From the NCBI RefSeq assembly GCF_007595705.1, contig NZ_NISY01000008.1, positions 124,001-188,000 of the forward strand: 64,000 nt of DNA, written 5' to 3'. Position numbers and translations under genes: made by a program. Below, piece after piece: positions 41,819-50,292 of the stretch (within the stretch, counting starts at the first letter, position 1; every line of letters starts with the position of its first letter). Under the pieces are notes generated by a model. The model made no database searches. It was not told the DNA's origin and saw only the letters and a program-made list of their open reading frames with translations. This DNA comes from Streptomyces sp. SAJ15 (GTDB lineage Bacteria; Actinomycetota; Actinomycetes; Streptomycetales; Streptomycetaceae).

Positions 41819-43312
41819 ATGACAGACAAGCGTTACCGCATTCTCGTCGTCTCCGACATCAGCGGCATGGGCGGCGGCGGCATTCCGGTGTTCAACCAGC
41901 ACATCACCGAGGCGCTCGGGAAAGAGCACGACGTGACGCTGTTCACCGCCGACCCCGACACGCAGCCCCACAAGGGCGCGCGGATGGCCTCCACCCCGCC
42001 GATACCGGAGGGCGTTGAGGGCCGCGTGTGGATGGAGTTCCAATCCACCCTGAATCCTCGCACCCATGGCCTCCCCGACCCTCAGGAACGCCCCTTCGAC
42101 CTGATCGTCGGGCACTCCCGGTTCTCCGGACCGACCGCGGCCGAGCTGCGGGACCGCTGGTATCCGGACGCGAAGGTCGCGCACTTTCTGCACACCAGCC
42201 CGGAACGGCTCGCCGAGGTCAAGTACGCACATGATCCGGCACACGCACAGGCCAAGGCCGCCCGCGACGCCCGGATCGAGCGCGAGGTGATGGACCGGGC
42301 GGACGTGGTCGTGGGCGTCGGCCCGTTGCTGACGACCGAGGCCGAGCGTCTGTCCTCGACAGGGCAGCACGTGCCCGACTCACACCAGCTCGTACCCGGC
42401 GTGGAGATCGAGGAGCTGGTCCAGCGGGGGCCGCACGAAGGTCGCCTCAACCTCCTGGTCATGGGGCGGACGGACGACCCGCTGAAGGGCGTCGACGACG
42501 CGCTGCGCGCTGTGAAGATGCTGAACGAAAACGGCATTGCCGTCCATCTCACCGTTCGTGGCGCCAATCCCGAAAAGCTCGGCGAGATAGTGGAGGTGAC
42601 CGAAGGGCTGGGTGGGAAGGGCAACGTCACCGTCAAACCCTTCACCAAAGACGGCAATGAGCTGAAGAACGACATCATCACCGCCGACGCGGTCATCATG
42701 CCGTCCAAACACGAGGGCTTCGGCCTGGTGGCCACCGAGGCAGCGGGACATGGCGTGCCCATCCTGGTGAACCAGGAGAGTGGGGCGGCGCAGTTCCTGG
42801 GCGACAAGGCGCGAATCGCACCCGAGATCGGGCAGCCTTGTATCGTCCCTGAGCCGGAGAACTCCGAATACCGGGAGATCGCCTGGGCCGAGGCCATAGG
42901 CCAGCTCAAGGCCGACCTCGCCCAGCGCCGCGAGAACGCCAAGGAGCTCCGCGAGGCGCTCAAGGCTTACTCCTGGGACCATGCGAGCAAGGCCCTGGTC
43001 GAGGCGTCCATGAAGGCCACGCCCCTGTCACAGCAGAAGCCGCTCGCGCAGGGCCAAGCGCAGCGGAAGGCGACCGTGCAGGGCCCCGAAGGCAAGCTGC
43101 TGGCCAACGGCCCGGCCCCGAAGAAGCCCGGTGCACCGCCCGGCCTACAGAGCACCATCGCCAAGGCCGCTCGTCTCACCTCTCCAGGAGTGCGTCCCCC
43201 CGGATCCCAGCCCCAGGCGCCCCGCCCCGCACAGTCGGCTCCCGCGCCTGTGGCCCGCCCCTTCCACCTGCCGCAGACCGGGCAGGGCCAGGGCAGAGGC
43301 CCTGGCCGCTAG
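41819..43312 (+). CDS. GT4-family glycosyltransferase with disordered C-terminal tail
   Basis: 497 residues. A GT-B glycosyltransferase (group 1): YRILVVSDISGMGGGGIPVF binds donor at the N-terminal domain; the C-terminal domain has LNLLVMGRTDDPLKGVDDAL and VIMPSKHEGFGLVATEAAGHGVPI with the EGFGL (E-x7-E type) catalytic motif. Residues ~405-497 are Gln/Pro/Ala-rich and without structure. ATG follows GGGAGGG. No signal or membrane segment. It is unusual as the last gene of a T4SS-like operon; it may glycosylate a surface or secreted component. Acceptor and sugar are unknown. Confidence 0.85.
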   Translation: MTDKRYRILVVSDISGMGGGGIPVFNQHITEALGKEHDVTLFTADPDTQPHKGARMASTPPIPEGVEGRVWMEFQSTLNPRTHGLPDPQERPFDLIVGHSRFSGPTAAELRDRWYPDAKVAHFLHTSPERLAEVKYAHDPAHAQAKAARDARIEREVMDRADVVVGVGPLLTTEAERLSSTGQHVPDSHQLVPGVEIEELVQRGPHEGRLNLLVMGRTDDPLKGVDDALRAVKMLNENGIAVHLTVRGANPEKLGEIVEVTEGLGGKGNVTVKPFTKDGNELKNDIITADAVIMPSKHEGFGLVATEAAGHGVPILVNQESGAAQFLGDKARIAPEIGQPCIVPEPENSEYREIAWAEAIGQLKADLAQRRENAKELREALKAYSWDHASKALVEASMKATPLSQQKPLAQGQAQRKATVQGPEGKLLANGPAPKKPGAPPGLQSTIAKAARLTSPGVRPPGSQPQAPRPAQSAPAPVARPFHLPQTGQGQGRGPGR

Positions 43313-43555
43313 ATAGGCAGGGCGTGCCTGGTGGATCTTCGCTGCCCACGGGGCTCGGCACCCGGAATGCGTACGGAACCGTCCCAGCGGACACTGGGGC
43401 CAGTGCCCTTCGGCGGACGAGGAGGACGCCGGCGTGACGGAGCGTACGAGCGGAGCGGGAGCGGCGGGCCGGGTCGGAGCAGGTGAGCACGTCAGACCGG
43501 CGGACCGCGTCAGACACGGTGAGCACCGTGGACCAGGCGTGGGTGGTCTGGCCTC

Positions 43556-44530
43556 GTGACGTCGAGCCCGCGTCCGTCGGCGCAGCGCCAGGGGGCGGAG
43601 ACGTCGCTGTCCGAGGAGGACTTTCGGGGCCTGTACCGGCGGCTGTGGGAGCAGGCGCGGAGCGGGCGGGGTGACGGAGATCCGCGTCGTGGGGCACTGG
43701 TCCACCTGACCCCCGAGCGTGTGGTGGCGGCCGCCGCCGGGGTGCGGTGGGGGCGGAGCGTGTCGCTGGCCGCGCCCATCGAGACCCGGCCGGGGCCGGA
43801 CGACCCGGAGCCCGCGACACACCGGATGACGGGGACGGTCCACCAGAACCCCGAAGCGCCCGGGTTGCACTTCGCGCTCGACCGGTTCGCCATGAACGTG
43901 CACGGTGACGCGCACAGCCATCTCGACGCGTTGTGCCACGTCGTCTTCGACGGCGAGCTCTACGGCGGCGTCCCGGCGAGCACGGTGACGCCGGACGGCG
44001 CCCGTGCGCTCACGGTCGACCTGGTGCGCGACGGGATCGTCGGTCGCGGCGTACTGCTGGACATCCCGCGGCTGCGCGGGATCCCCTGGCTCGAACCCGG
44101 CGACCATGTGACGGCCGACGACCTCACGGCCGCGGAGGCCGCCCAGGGGGTCCGGACCGGGCCGGGAGACCTGCTGTTCGTACGGGTCGGACACCGCCGT
44201 CGGCGTCGGGAGACCGGTGCCTGGGAGGTGGCGCGGGCCCGGGCCGGCATCCATCCGGCGGCGTTGGGCTTCCTCGCCGAGCGGCGCGTCGCCGTCCTGG
44301 GCTCGGACGGCAACAACGACACGGCTCCGAGCCCGGTGGCGGAGGTCGCGTTTCCCGTCCACGTGCTGGCGATGCACGCCATGGGTCTGCATCTCCTGGA
44401 CTACCTGGACTTCGAGGAGCTGGCGCCGGCGTGCGAACAGCTGGGCCGCTGGCACTTCCTGTGCGTGGTGGCGCCGTTGCGGCTGCCGGCGGCCACCGGC
44501 TCTCCGGTGAATCCCCTCGCCGTGCTCTGA
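43556..44530 (+). CDS. Cyclase-family (kynurenine formamidase-like) hydrolase
   Basis: 324 residues from GTG 43556, whose ribosome site is weak, so a start further in is possible. HGDAHSHLDALCHVVFDG matches the metal-binding HxxxHxDxxxH-type motif of the cyclase superfamily (PF04199), which hydrolyses amides or cyclic esters; VLGSDGNNDTAPS and HVLAMHAMGLHLLDYLDFEEL are also family-like. It is the first host-type gene right of the T4SS-like block and precedes a GMC oxidoreductase on the same strand; a shared catabolic pathway is possible but unproven. Confidence 0.82.
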   Translation: MTSSPRPSAQRQGAETSLSEEDFRGLYRRLWEQARSGRGDGDPRRGALVHLTPERVVAAAAGVRWGRSVSLAAPIETRPGPDDPEPATHRMTGTVHQNPEAPGLHFALDRFAMNVHGDAHSHLDALCHVVFDGELYGGVPASTVTPDGARALTVDLVRDGIVGRGVLLDIPRLRGIPWLEPGDHVTADDLTAAEAAQGVRTGPGDLLFVRVGHRRRRRETGAWEVARARAGIHPAALGFLAERRVAVLGSDGNNDTAPSPVAEVAFPVHVLAMHAMGLHLLDYLDFEELAPACEQLGRWHFLCVVAPLRLPAATGSPVNPLAVL

Positions 44531-44642
44531 GCGGGGCGGTAGGGGCCCCGGGTGCCGCTCCGGCGCGTGGCGGCTATGTTCGAAGGGGGGAGACCGGTGT
44601 GACAGGTCCCGGCGGGGACGCGGGACCGCGAACCCGAGGACG

Positions 44643-46232
44643 GTGGTCGCCGTGGGCGACGCCCCCCATTACGACGTCATCATCATCGGTACCGGAGCGG
44701 GCGGAGGGACGCTCGCCCACCGGCTGGCGCCTTCCGGGAAGCGGGTGCTGATCCTCGAACGCGGCGACTACCTCCCGCGCGAACGGGACAACTGGGATTC
44801 CACCGCCGTGTTCGTCAAGGGCAGGTACCGGGCCCCGGAGTTCTGGTTCGACAAGCACGGCAGGGAGTTCCCGCCCGAGGTGAACTACTACGTCGGCGGC
44901 AACACCAAGTTCTATGGGGCCGCCCTGTTCCGACTGCGGCCCGAGGACTTCGGCGAACTGACGCACCACGACGGCGTCTCCCCCGCCTGGCCGATCCGGT
45001 ACGAGGACCTGGAGCCGTACTACACCCAGGCGGAACACCTGTACCGGGTGCACGGCCGGCACGGCGAGGATCCCTGGGAGGGCCCGGCCGGCGAGCAGTA
45101 CGCGTATCCGCCGGTGGAACACGAGCCGCGCATCCAGCGGTTGAGCGACGACCTGGAGAAGCGGGGCCTGCACCCCTTCCACCTGCCCATCGGGGTCGAT
45201 CTGACCCAGGACGGCGACGGCCGGGCGACCCACTCCAGCGTCTGCATCCGCTGCGACCGGGTGGACGGCTTCCCCTGCCTGGTGCGCGGCAAGTCCGACG
45301 CCCAGGTGATCTGCGTGGAACCGGCGCTGCGGCACCCCAACATCGAGATGATCACCAACGCCCGGGTGACCAGGCTCGAGACCGATCCGACGGGCCGTGG
45401 CGTCAGCACGGTCGTGGCCCGGCTCGCGGGGGACGAGGAGGCCCGGTACGCGGCCGACATCGTGGTCGTCGCCTGCGGCGCGGTCAACTCGGCCGTCCTC
45501 CTCCTCGCCTCGGCGAACGAGCACCATCCCCGGGGCCTGGCGAACAGCTCGGACGTGGTCGGCCGGTTCTACATGCGCCACAACAACCTGGCCCTGATGG
45601 CCGTTTCGAAGGAACCCAACGACACCAGGTTCCAGAAGACCCTCGCCCTGCACGACTGGTACCTCGGCGCCGACGACTGGGACTACCCGCTCGGCGGGAT
45701 CCAGATGCTCGGCAAGTCGGACGCCGAGCAGATCCACGGTGAGGCCCCGCGCTGGGCCGGAGCGGTGACCCCGGACATGCCCTTCGAGGTCCTGGCCCAC
45801 CACGCCGTCGACTTCTGGCTGTGCGGGGAGGACCTGCCGCTCCCCGACAACCGCGTCACCCTGGACGACGACGGCCGCGTCCACCTCGCGCTCGACGAGT
45901 CCAACAACATCGCGGGGCTGGAGCGCCTGCGGCACAGGCTCCAGCGCATGCTGGGCCATCTGGGCATGCACGAGCACCATCTGTTGCCCCACAGCATCTA
46001 CCTGCACAAGGGCATGCCGATCGGCGCCACCGCCCACCAGGCCGGCACCGTGCGGTTCGGCGACGACCCGGCCTCCTCGGCCCTGGACGTCAACTGCAAG
46101 GCGCACGACCTCGACAACCTGTACGTGGTCGACACGAGCTTCTTCCCGAGCATCGGTGCGGTCAACCCGTCCCTGACGGCCATCGCGAACGCTCTGCGCG
46201 TCGGCGACCACCTGCTGGACCGGCTGGGCTGA
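44643..46232 (+). CDS. GMC-family FAD oxidoreductase
   Basis: 529 residues. YDVIIIGTGAGGGTLAHRLA is the N-terminal FAD-binding motif; VVVACGAVNSAVLLLAS, and near the C terminus ATAHQAGTVRFG (catalytic His) and LYVVDTSFFPSIGAVNPSLT (partner Asn) are the GMC active site. It oxidises an alcohol or sugar. Cysteines in VCIRCDRVDGFPCLV are unusual and may bind a cofactor or zinc. GTG 44643 or 44652 can be the start; GAGGA lies upstream of both. Same strand as the cyclase gene, 112 bp apart. Confidence 0.88.
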   Translation: MVAVGDAPHYDVIIIGTGAGGGTLAHRLAPSGKRVLILERGDYLPRERDNWDSTAVFVKGRYRAPEFWFDKHGREFPPEVNYYVGGNTKFYGAALFRLRPEDFGELTHHDGVSPAWPIRYEDLEPYYTQAEHLYRVHGRHGEDPWEGPAGEQYAYPPVEHEPRIQRLSDDLEKRGLHPFHLPIGVDLTQDGDGRATHSSVCIRCDRVDGFPCLVRGKSDAQVICVEPALRHPNIEMITNARVTRLETDPTGRGVSTVVARLAGDEEARYAADIVVVACGAVNSAVLLLASANEHHPRGLANSSDVVGRFYMRHNNLALMAVSKEPNDTRFQKTLALHDWYLGADDWDYPLGGIQMLGKSDAEQIHGEAPRWAGAVTPDMPFEVLAHHAVDFWLCGEDLPLPDNRVTLDDDGRVHLALDESNNIAGLERLRHRLQRMLGHLGMHEHHLLPHSIYLHKGMPIGATAHQAGTVRFGDDPASSALDVNCKAHDLDNLYVVDTSFFPSIGAVNPSLTAIANALRVGDHLLDRLG

Positions 46233-46606
46233 GGTCGCCGACCCGCACCGGCCGCGCTGACGCCGCCGACTCGCGTCGACCCAAGTCCTGCCAGGCGAAG
46301 CGTTCGACCGAAGTCCGACCCAGCGAGCGTTCGACCGAAGTCCGACCGGGCGAAGTCCGACAGAGCGAAGTTCCTGGACCAGGCGGCGTAACGCGGGGCC
46401 GCCCCTCATCACCGCACCGGGCCCGTGGTGATTGTGTGACGCCCGAACGCTCCCGGGCCCCGGCCCGGCGGAGCGGCGCCAGGCAGTCGAGGAGGCGGTA
46501 CGTGGTGAGTTCCCCCGAGGTCATGCCCGAGGGCGTGGCCCTGCTCCCCGGATCCGCCGCCGAGGGCTGACCCCGTCACCCGCGTCGGCTCCCGGGAGAG
46601 ACACGT
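46233..46606. other. Region upstream of cydA with direct repeats
   Basis: 374 bp without a convincing gene. A 21-bp sequence beginning GCGTTCGACCGAAG occurs identically at 46300-46320 and 46328-46348 (28-bp period), and its CGAAGTCCGAC part recurs at 46351-46361. These lie 250-300 bp before cydA and could bind a regulator. A short open frame at 46504-46570 has no ribosome site. Confidence 0.55.
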
Positions 46607-48091
46607 ATGCACACCACGCTGCAGCTGTTGGTGGACGCGCCGCCGCAGACGCTGCCGGCCAGATCGCTGATGGCCTTCACCCTGGCCTCCCACATCATCC
46701 TGGTGCCGCTGGGCGTGGCGCTGCCGCTGATCACCCTCATCACGCACGGCTACGGCCTGCGCCGCGACGACCCGACCGCCCTGCTGCTGGCGCGGCGCTG
46801 GTCGGCGGTCATGGCGGTGCAGTTCGCGATCGGAGTGGTCACCGGGACCGTGCTGTCCTTCGAGTTCGGCCTGCTCTGGCCGGGCCTGATGGGACGTTGG
46901 GGCGATGTCTTCGGCATCGGTTTCGGCGTCGAGGCATGGGCCTTCTTCCTCGAAGCGGTCCTCATCGCGATCTACCTCTACGGCTGGCGCAGGCTGCCTC
47001 CCCGTGCGCACTTCCTGCTCGGGCTGCCGCTGCCGGCGGCCGCTCTGCTCGGGGCCTTCGGCATCCTGGCCGCGAACTCCTGGATGAACACGCCGCGGGG
47101 TTTCACCCTCGACTCCGCGGGCGACCCCACCGACGTGAACATCTGGAAGGCGATCTTCACCCCGATGTTCGGGCCGCAGTACTGGCACTTCGTGGTGGCG
47201 ATGCTGGTGACCGCGGGTTACGTCGTGGCGGGGGTGTACGCCGTCGGATGGCTGCGCGGACGCCGGGACCGCTACCACCGGCTCGGCTTCACCGTCCCGT
47301 TCACCGTCGCCGCGGTGGCGACTCCCGTGCAGTTCGTGCTGGGCGACTCCATCGCCCGGCAGGTGTTCCACAAGCAGCCGGTGAAGTTCGCCGCGATGGA
47401 GATCGTCTGGAAGACCGACACACATGTCCCGGAGTACCTGTTCGGCCGCCTCCATCCGGACGGCACGATCTCCGGCGGCATCAGGATCCCGCAGCTCGAC
47501 TCCATCCTCGCGGGGTTCCGCCCCGACACCAGGGTCACCGGGCTGACCTCCGTCCCGGCGGCCGACCGGCCGAACGCCACCCAGGCCACCATCACCCACT
47601 GGGCCTTCGACATCATGGTCGGGATCGGCTCGGTGCTGGTGCTGCTCGCCCTGTGGTACGGCCTCGTCTGGCTGCGGCGTCGCCGCCTGCCGGAGTCGAA
47701 GTGGTTCTTCCGGGGCGCCGCCTGCGCGGGTGTCGCCTCCGTCGTCGCCGTGGAATGCGGCTGGATCACCACCGAGGTGGGCCGCCAGCCGTGGATCGTC
47801 TACGAGAACATGCGGGTCGCCGAAGCGGTGACCGCCACCCGTTCCACGACTCTGTGGATCATGTTCGGTCTCGTCGTCGTGGTGTACGTGTTCGTCTTCG
47901 GCTCGTTCCTCGCCGTGCTGCTGAAGATGCGCACCCGCTGGCGGTTCGCCGACGAACGGCGGACGGAGCCGGGACCGGTCGCGCCGCCGGAGACGGACAC
48001 GCCCTACGGACCCCGCCCGCCGGTTCCCGCCGGCGACGCCCCGGCGCCCCGCGACGACGGCCCGGGACCGACCGCGGGAGGCCGGCCGTGA
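46607..48091 (+). CDS. cydA: Cytochrome bd oxidase subunit I
   Basis: 494 residues, about nine membrane helices. Quinol oxidase subunit carrying hemes b558, b595 and d. Seen: ASHIILVPLGVALPL with the N-terminal heme histidine, GPQYWHFVVAMLV with the b558 histidine, WITTEVGRQPWIVYE (the GRQPW signature), and a short Q-loop (about the FHKQPVKFAAMEIVW-to-TRVTGL region) typical of the S-class. ATG preceded by GGGAGAGA. The stop overlaps the GTG of cydB (GTGA). No CydC/CydD transporter genes are in the window. This oxidase supports respiration at low oxygen. Confidence 0.95.
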   Translation: MHTTLQLLVDAPPQTLPARSLMAFTLASHIILVPLGVALPLITLITHGYGLRRDDPTALLLARRWSAVMAVQFAIGVVTGTVLSFEFGLLWPGLMGRWGDVFGIGFGVEAWAFFLEAVLIAIYLYGWRRLPPRAHFLLGLPLPAAALLGAFGILAANSWMNTPRGFTLDSAGDPTDVNIWKAIFTPMFGPQYWHFVVAMLVTAGYVVAGVYAVGWLRGRRDRYHRLGFTVPFTVAAVATPVQFVLGDSIARQVFHKQPVKFAAMEIVWKTDTHVPEYLFGRLHPDGTISGGIRIPQLDSILAGFRPDTRVTGLTSVPAADRPNATQATITHWAFDIMVGIGSVLVLLALWYGLVWLRRRRLPESKWFFRGAACAGVASVVAVECGWITTEVGRQPWIVYENMRVAEAVTATRSTTLWIMFGLVVVVYVFVFGSFLAVLLKMRTRWRFADERRTEPGPVAPPETDTPYGPRPPVPAGDAPAPRDDGPGPTAGGRP

Positions 48092-49128
48092 CCGCCGATC
48101 TCGTCGCCGTCGTCCTGCTCCTCGCGATCGCCGCCTACGCCTGTGCCGGTGGCACCGACTACGGGGCCGGGTTCTGGGACCTGACCGCCGGCGGGGCGGA
48201 GCGCGGCAGGCGCCCCCGGTGGCTGATCGACCACGCCATGGCCCCCGTCTGGGAGGTCAACAACGTCTGGCTGATCTTCGTTCTGGTCATCATGTGGACC
48301 GGATTCCCGGACTTCTTCCAGGCCGTCTTCGCCGCGATGTGGCTTCCCCTGGCGCTGGCCGCCGTGGGCACCGTGCTGCGCGGCGCCGGCTTCGCCCTGC
48401 GCAAGCCCGCCCGGCGGCTCGCCGGACGGCGCCTCTACGGGGCCGTGTTCGCCATCGCCTCCCTCCTCACTCCGTTCTTCCTCGGAGCCGCGGCCGGAGG
48501 GATCGCCTCCGGCCGGGCGGCCCCCGGCACCGAGCCGTCGGCACACGCCTGGTCCAACCCCACCTCGATCCTCTTCGGCCTCCTCGCCGTCGCCGCCACG
48601 GCCTTCCTCGGAGCCGTGTTCCTGGCCGCCGACGCCCGGCGCTTCGACGCCCCCGACCTCGACGGCTACTTCCGGCGGCGAGCCCTGGCGGCTCTCGCCG
48701 CCGTCGCCGTGCTCGCCGTCATCACCCTGGGCGTCACCCACGATGACGCGCCCTACGTATGGCACGGCCTCATCCACGGCGTGGGACTCCTCTTCGTCGT
48801 CGCGGCGGCACTCGCCACCCTCGCCTCCGCCTGGCTGCTGCTCCGCCCCTCCGCGGCCTGGTCCCGGGGCACCGCCGTCGGCGTGGTCGCCTCGGCCGTC
48901 CTCGCGTGCGGCATGGCCCAACGCCCGTATCTCGTCCCGACCTCGCTGACCGTCGCGGAGGGCGCGGGCGCGCCCACCACCCTGCGCTGGCTGGTGTTCG
49001 TCACCCTCGTCGCGGTGGTGCTGGTCTTCCCGGCGGTCGCCCTCCTGTACTGGCTCGACACCCACGGCGAGTTGGACGCCCTCACCGAGGACGACCTGCG
49101 ACGACGTGGTGCGCGGGACGAGGGCTGA
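48088..49128 (+). CDS. cydB: Cytochrome bd oxidase subunit II
   Basis: 346 residues, about eight membrane helices. ADLVAVVLLLAIAAYACAGG, TDYGAGFWDLTAGG, and HAMAPVWEVNNVWLIFVLVI are the CydB signature region; TFLGAVFLAADA and HGLIHGVGLLFVVAAAL follow. Stabilises subunit I in the membrane. GTG 48088 overlaps the cydA stop. The last ~20 residues are charged and cytoplasmic. Confidence 0.95.
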   Translation: MTADLVAVVLLLAIAAYACAGGTDYGAGFWDLTAGGAERGRRPRWLIDHAMAPVWEVNNVWLIFVLVIMWTGFPDFFQAVFAAMWLPLALAAVGTVLRGAGFALRKPARRLAGRRLYGAVFAIASLLTPFFLGAAAGGIASGRAAPGTEPSAHAWSNPTSILFGLLAVAATAFLGAVFLAADARRFDAPDLDGYFRRRALAALAAVAVLAVITLGVTHDDAPYVWHGLIHGVGLLFVVAAALATLASAWLLLRPSAAWSRGTAVGVVASAVLACGMAQRPYLVPTSLTVAEGAGAPTTLRWLVFVTLVAVVLVFPAVALLYWLDTHGELDALTEDDLRRRGARDEG

Positions 49129-49464
49129 CGACGGGGCCCGCGGGCCGCGCGGGGCCCTCGCGGGGTGAGGCGGACGTGGCAAGGCCGGCCCGTCCTGCTA
49201 TATCCTGAAAAAGCGTCTCCACGCCCGCCGGTCTTTCGGGGGGAATCCTCGGCCGCAGGGGCCAAAATTCGATTCCGTCGCTCGAGGTCGTGCCGCTCCC
49301 AGCGCGCATCGCGCCCCCGCTCCTCGCGCCGCGTCGACATGTGATGGGTGCGTCGAGCCGAATGTCCACGAGCGGACTCCGAACGCGAGCGGCGCCACGT
49401 GCTGGTCGATCGAGTGCGGTAGGCGGTCGTCGCACGATGATCGTCGTGAGGGAGATCGTTTCCC
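49129..49464. other. Intergenic region cydB to molybdenum hydroxylase operon
   Basis: 336 bp. A short AT-richer patch, GCTATATCCTGAAAAAG at 49197-49213, could hold the -10 of the hydroxylase operon; otherwise no gene or repeat seen. Confidence 0.5.
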
Positions 49465-50292
49465 ATGGACCTCAACACCATCACCGAAGTCGTCCGGCGG
49501 CCGTCCGCTCAGCCAGGCGCGGAGTGGCGTGAGGGCGACGCCTGGCTCGCGGGCGGAACGTGGCTGTTCTCCGTGGAGCAGCCCGATCTGCGCCGTCTGA
49601 TCGACCTGACGGCGCTGCGTTGGGATCCCCTCGTTCCCAGCGACACGGGCCTGGAGATCGCGGCGACGTGCACCATCCGCGACCTGTACGCCTTCGCTCC
49701 GCGAGACGACTGGGTCGCGGGCACCCTTCTCGCGACGAGTTGCGAGGCGTTCCTGTCCTCGTTCAAGGTCTGGAACTCGGCGACCGTCGGCGGAAACATC
49801 TGTATGTCCCTGCCCGCCGGTCCCATGATCACGCTGACGGTCGCGCTGGAGGCACGGTACGAGTTGGTGGCTCCCGACGGGTCCGCGCGCACCGTCGACG
49901 CCCTCGACTTCGTGACCGGCGACCGTCAGAACATCCTCTCGCCCGGGGAGATCCTGCGGCGCGTCGACATTCCGGCGTACGCCCTGCGGAAACGCACCGC
50001 GCACCGTCGTTTCTCGCTGACCCGACTCGGTCGTTCGACGGTTTTCCTCATCGGCACCCAGACGCCGGGAACGAGCGACCTGCTGCTCACCGTCACCGCC
50101 GGCACCAGCCGCCCGGTGCGGATGGCCTTCGACACCATGCCCGACGCCCGGACGCTGCAGCAGAGCATCGACGTCATTCCCGCCGACACCTGGTTCGCCG
50201 ATCCCAACGGGACCCCCGACCACCGTCGCCATCTGACGAAGCACTTCGCCGAGGAGATTCGTCGCGAACTCATGGCCGGGAGCCCGACATGA
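49465..50292 (+). CDS. Molybdenum hydroxylase FAD subunit
   Basis: 275 residues. FAD-binding PCMH-type medium subunit of the xanthine dehydrogenase / CO dehydrogenase family: AWLAGGTWLFSVEQPDLRRL is the first FAD loop, SFKVWNSATVGGNICMSLPA the second (TVGGN), and the C-terminal CO-dehydrogenase flavoprotein-type fold follows. It passes electrons from the Fe-S clusters to NAD or another acceptor. ATG 49465; last codons overlap the next gene (ATGA). Confidence 0.9.
   Translation: MDLNTITEVVRRPSAQPGAEWREGDAWLAGGTWLFSVEQPDLRRLIDLTALRWDPLVPSDTGLEIAATCTIRDLYAFAPRDDWVAGTLLATSCEAFLSSFKVWNSATVGGNICMSLPAGPMITLTVALEARYELVAPDGSARTVDALDFVTGDRQNILSPGEILRRVDIPAYALRKRTAHRRFSLTRLGRSTVFLIGTQTPGTSDLLLTVTAGTSRPVRMAFDTMPDARTLQQSIDVIPADTWFADPNGTPDHRRHLTKHFAEEIRRELMAGSPT

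Noticed and set aside
43313..43555. Right attachment site for an element inserted at tRNA-Leu
   Set aside because: I found no second copy of the tRNA 3' end (GGTTCAAGTCCC) at the right border or elsewhere in the window.
46420..46445. Possible Rex site upstream of cydA (GGTGATTGTGTGACG)
   Set aside because: Only one poor half-match to TTGTGA-N6-TCACAA; not inverted-repeat symmetric.
46504..46570. 22-codon open frame upstream of cydA
   Set aside because: No ribosome site or conserved feature; not enough to call a leader peptide.
46432..48087. Long plus-strand frame running into cydB
   Set aside because: Only the part from GTG 48088 is real cydB; the earlier part is an Arg/Pro-rich shadow of cydA.
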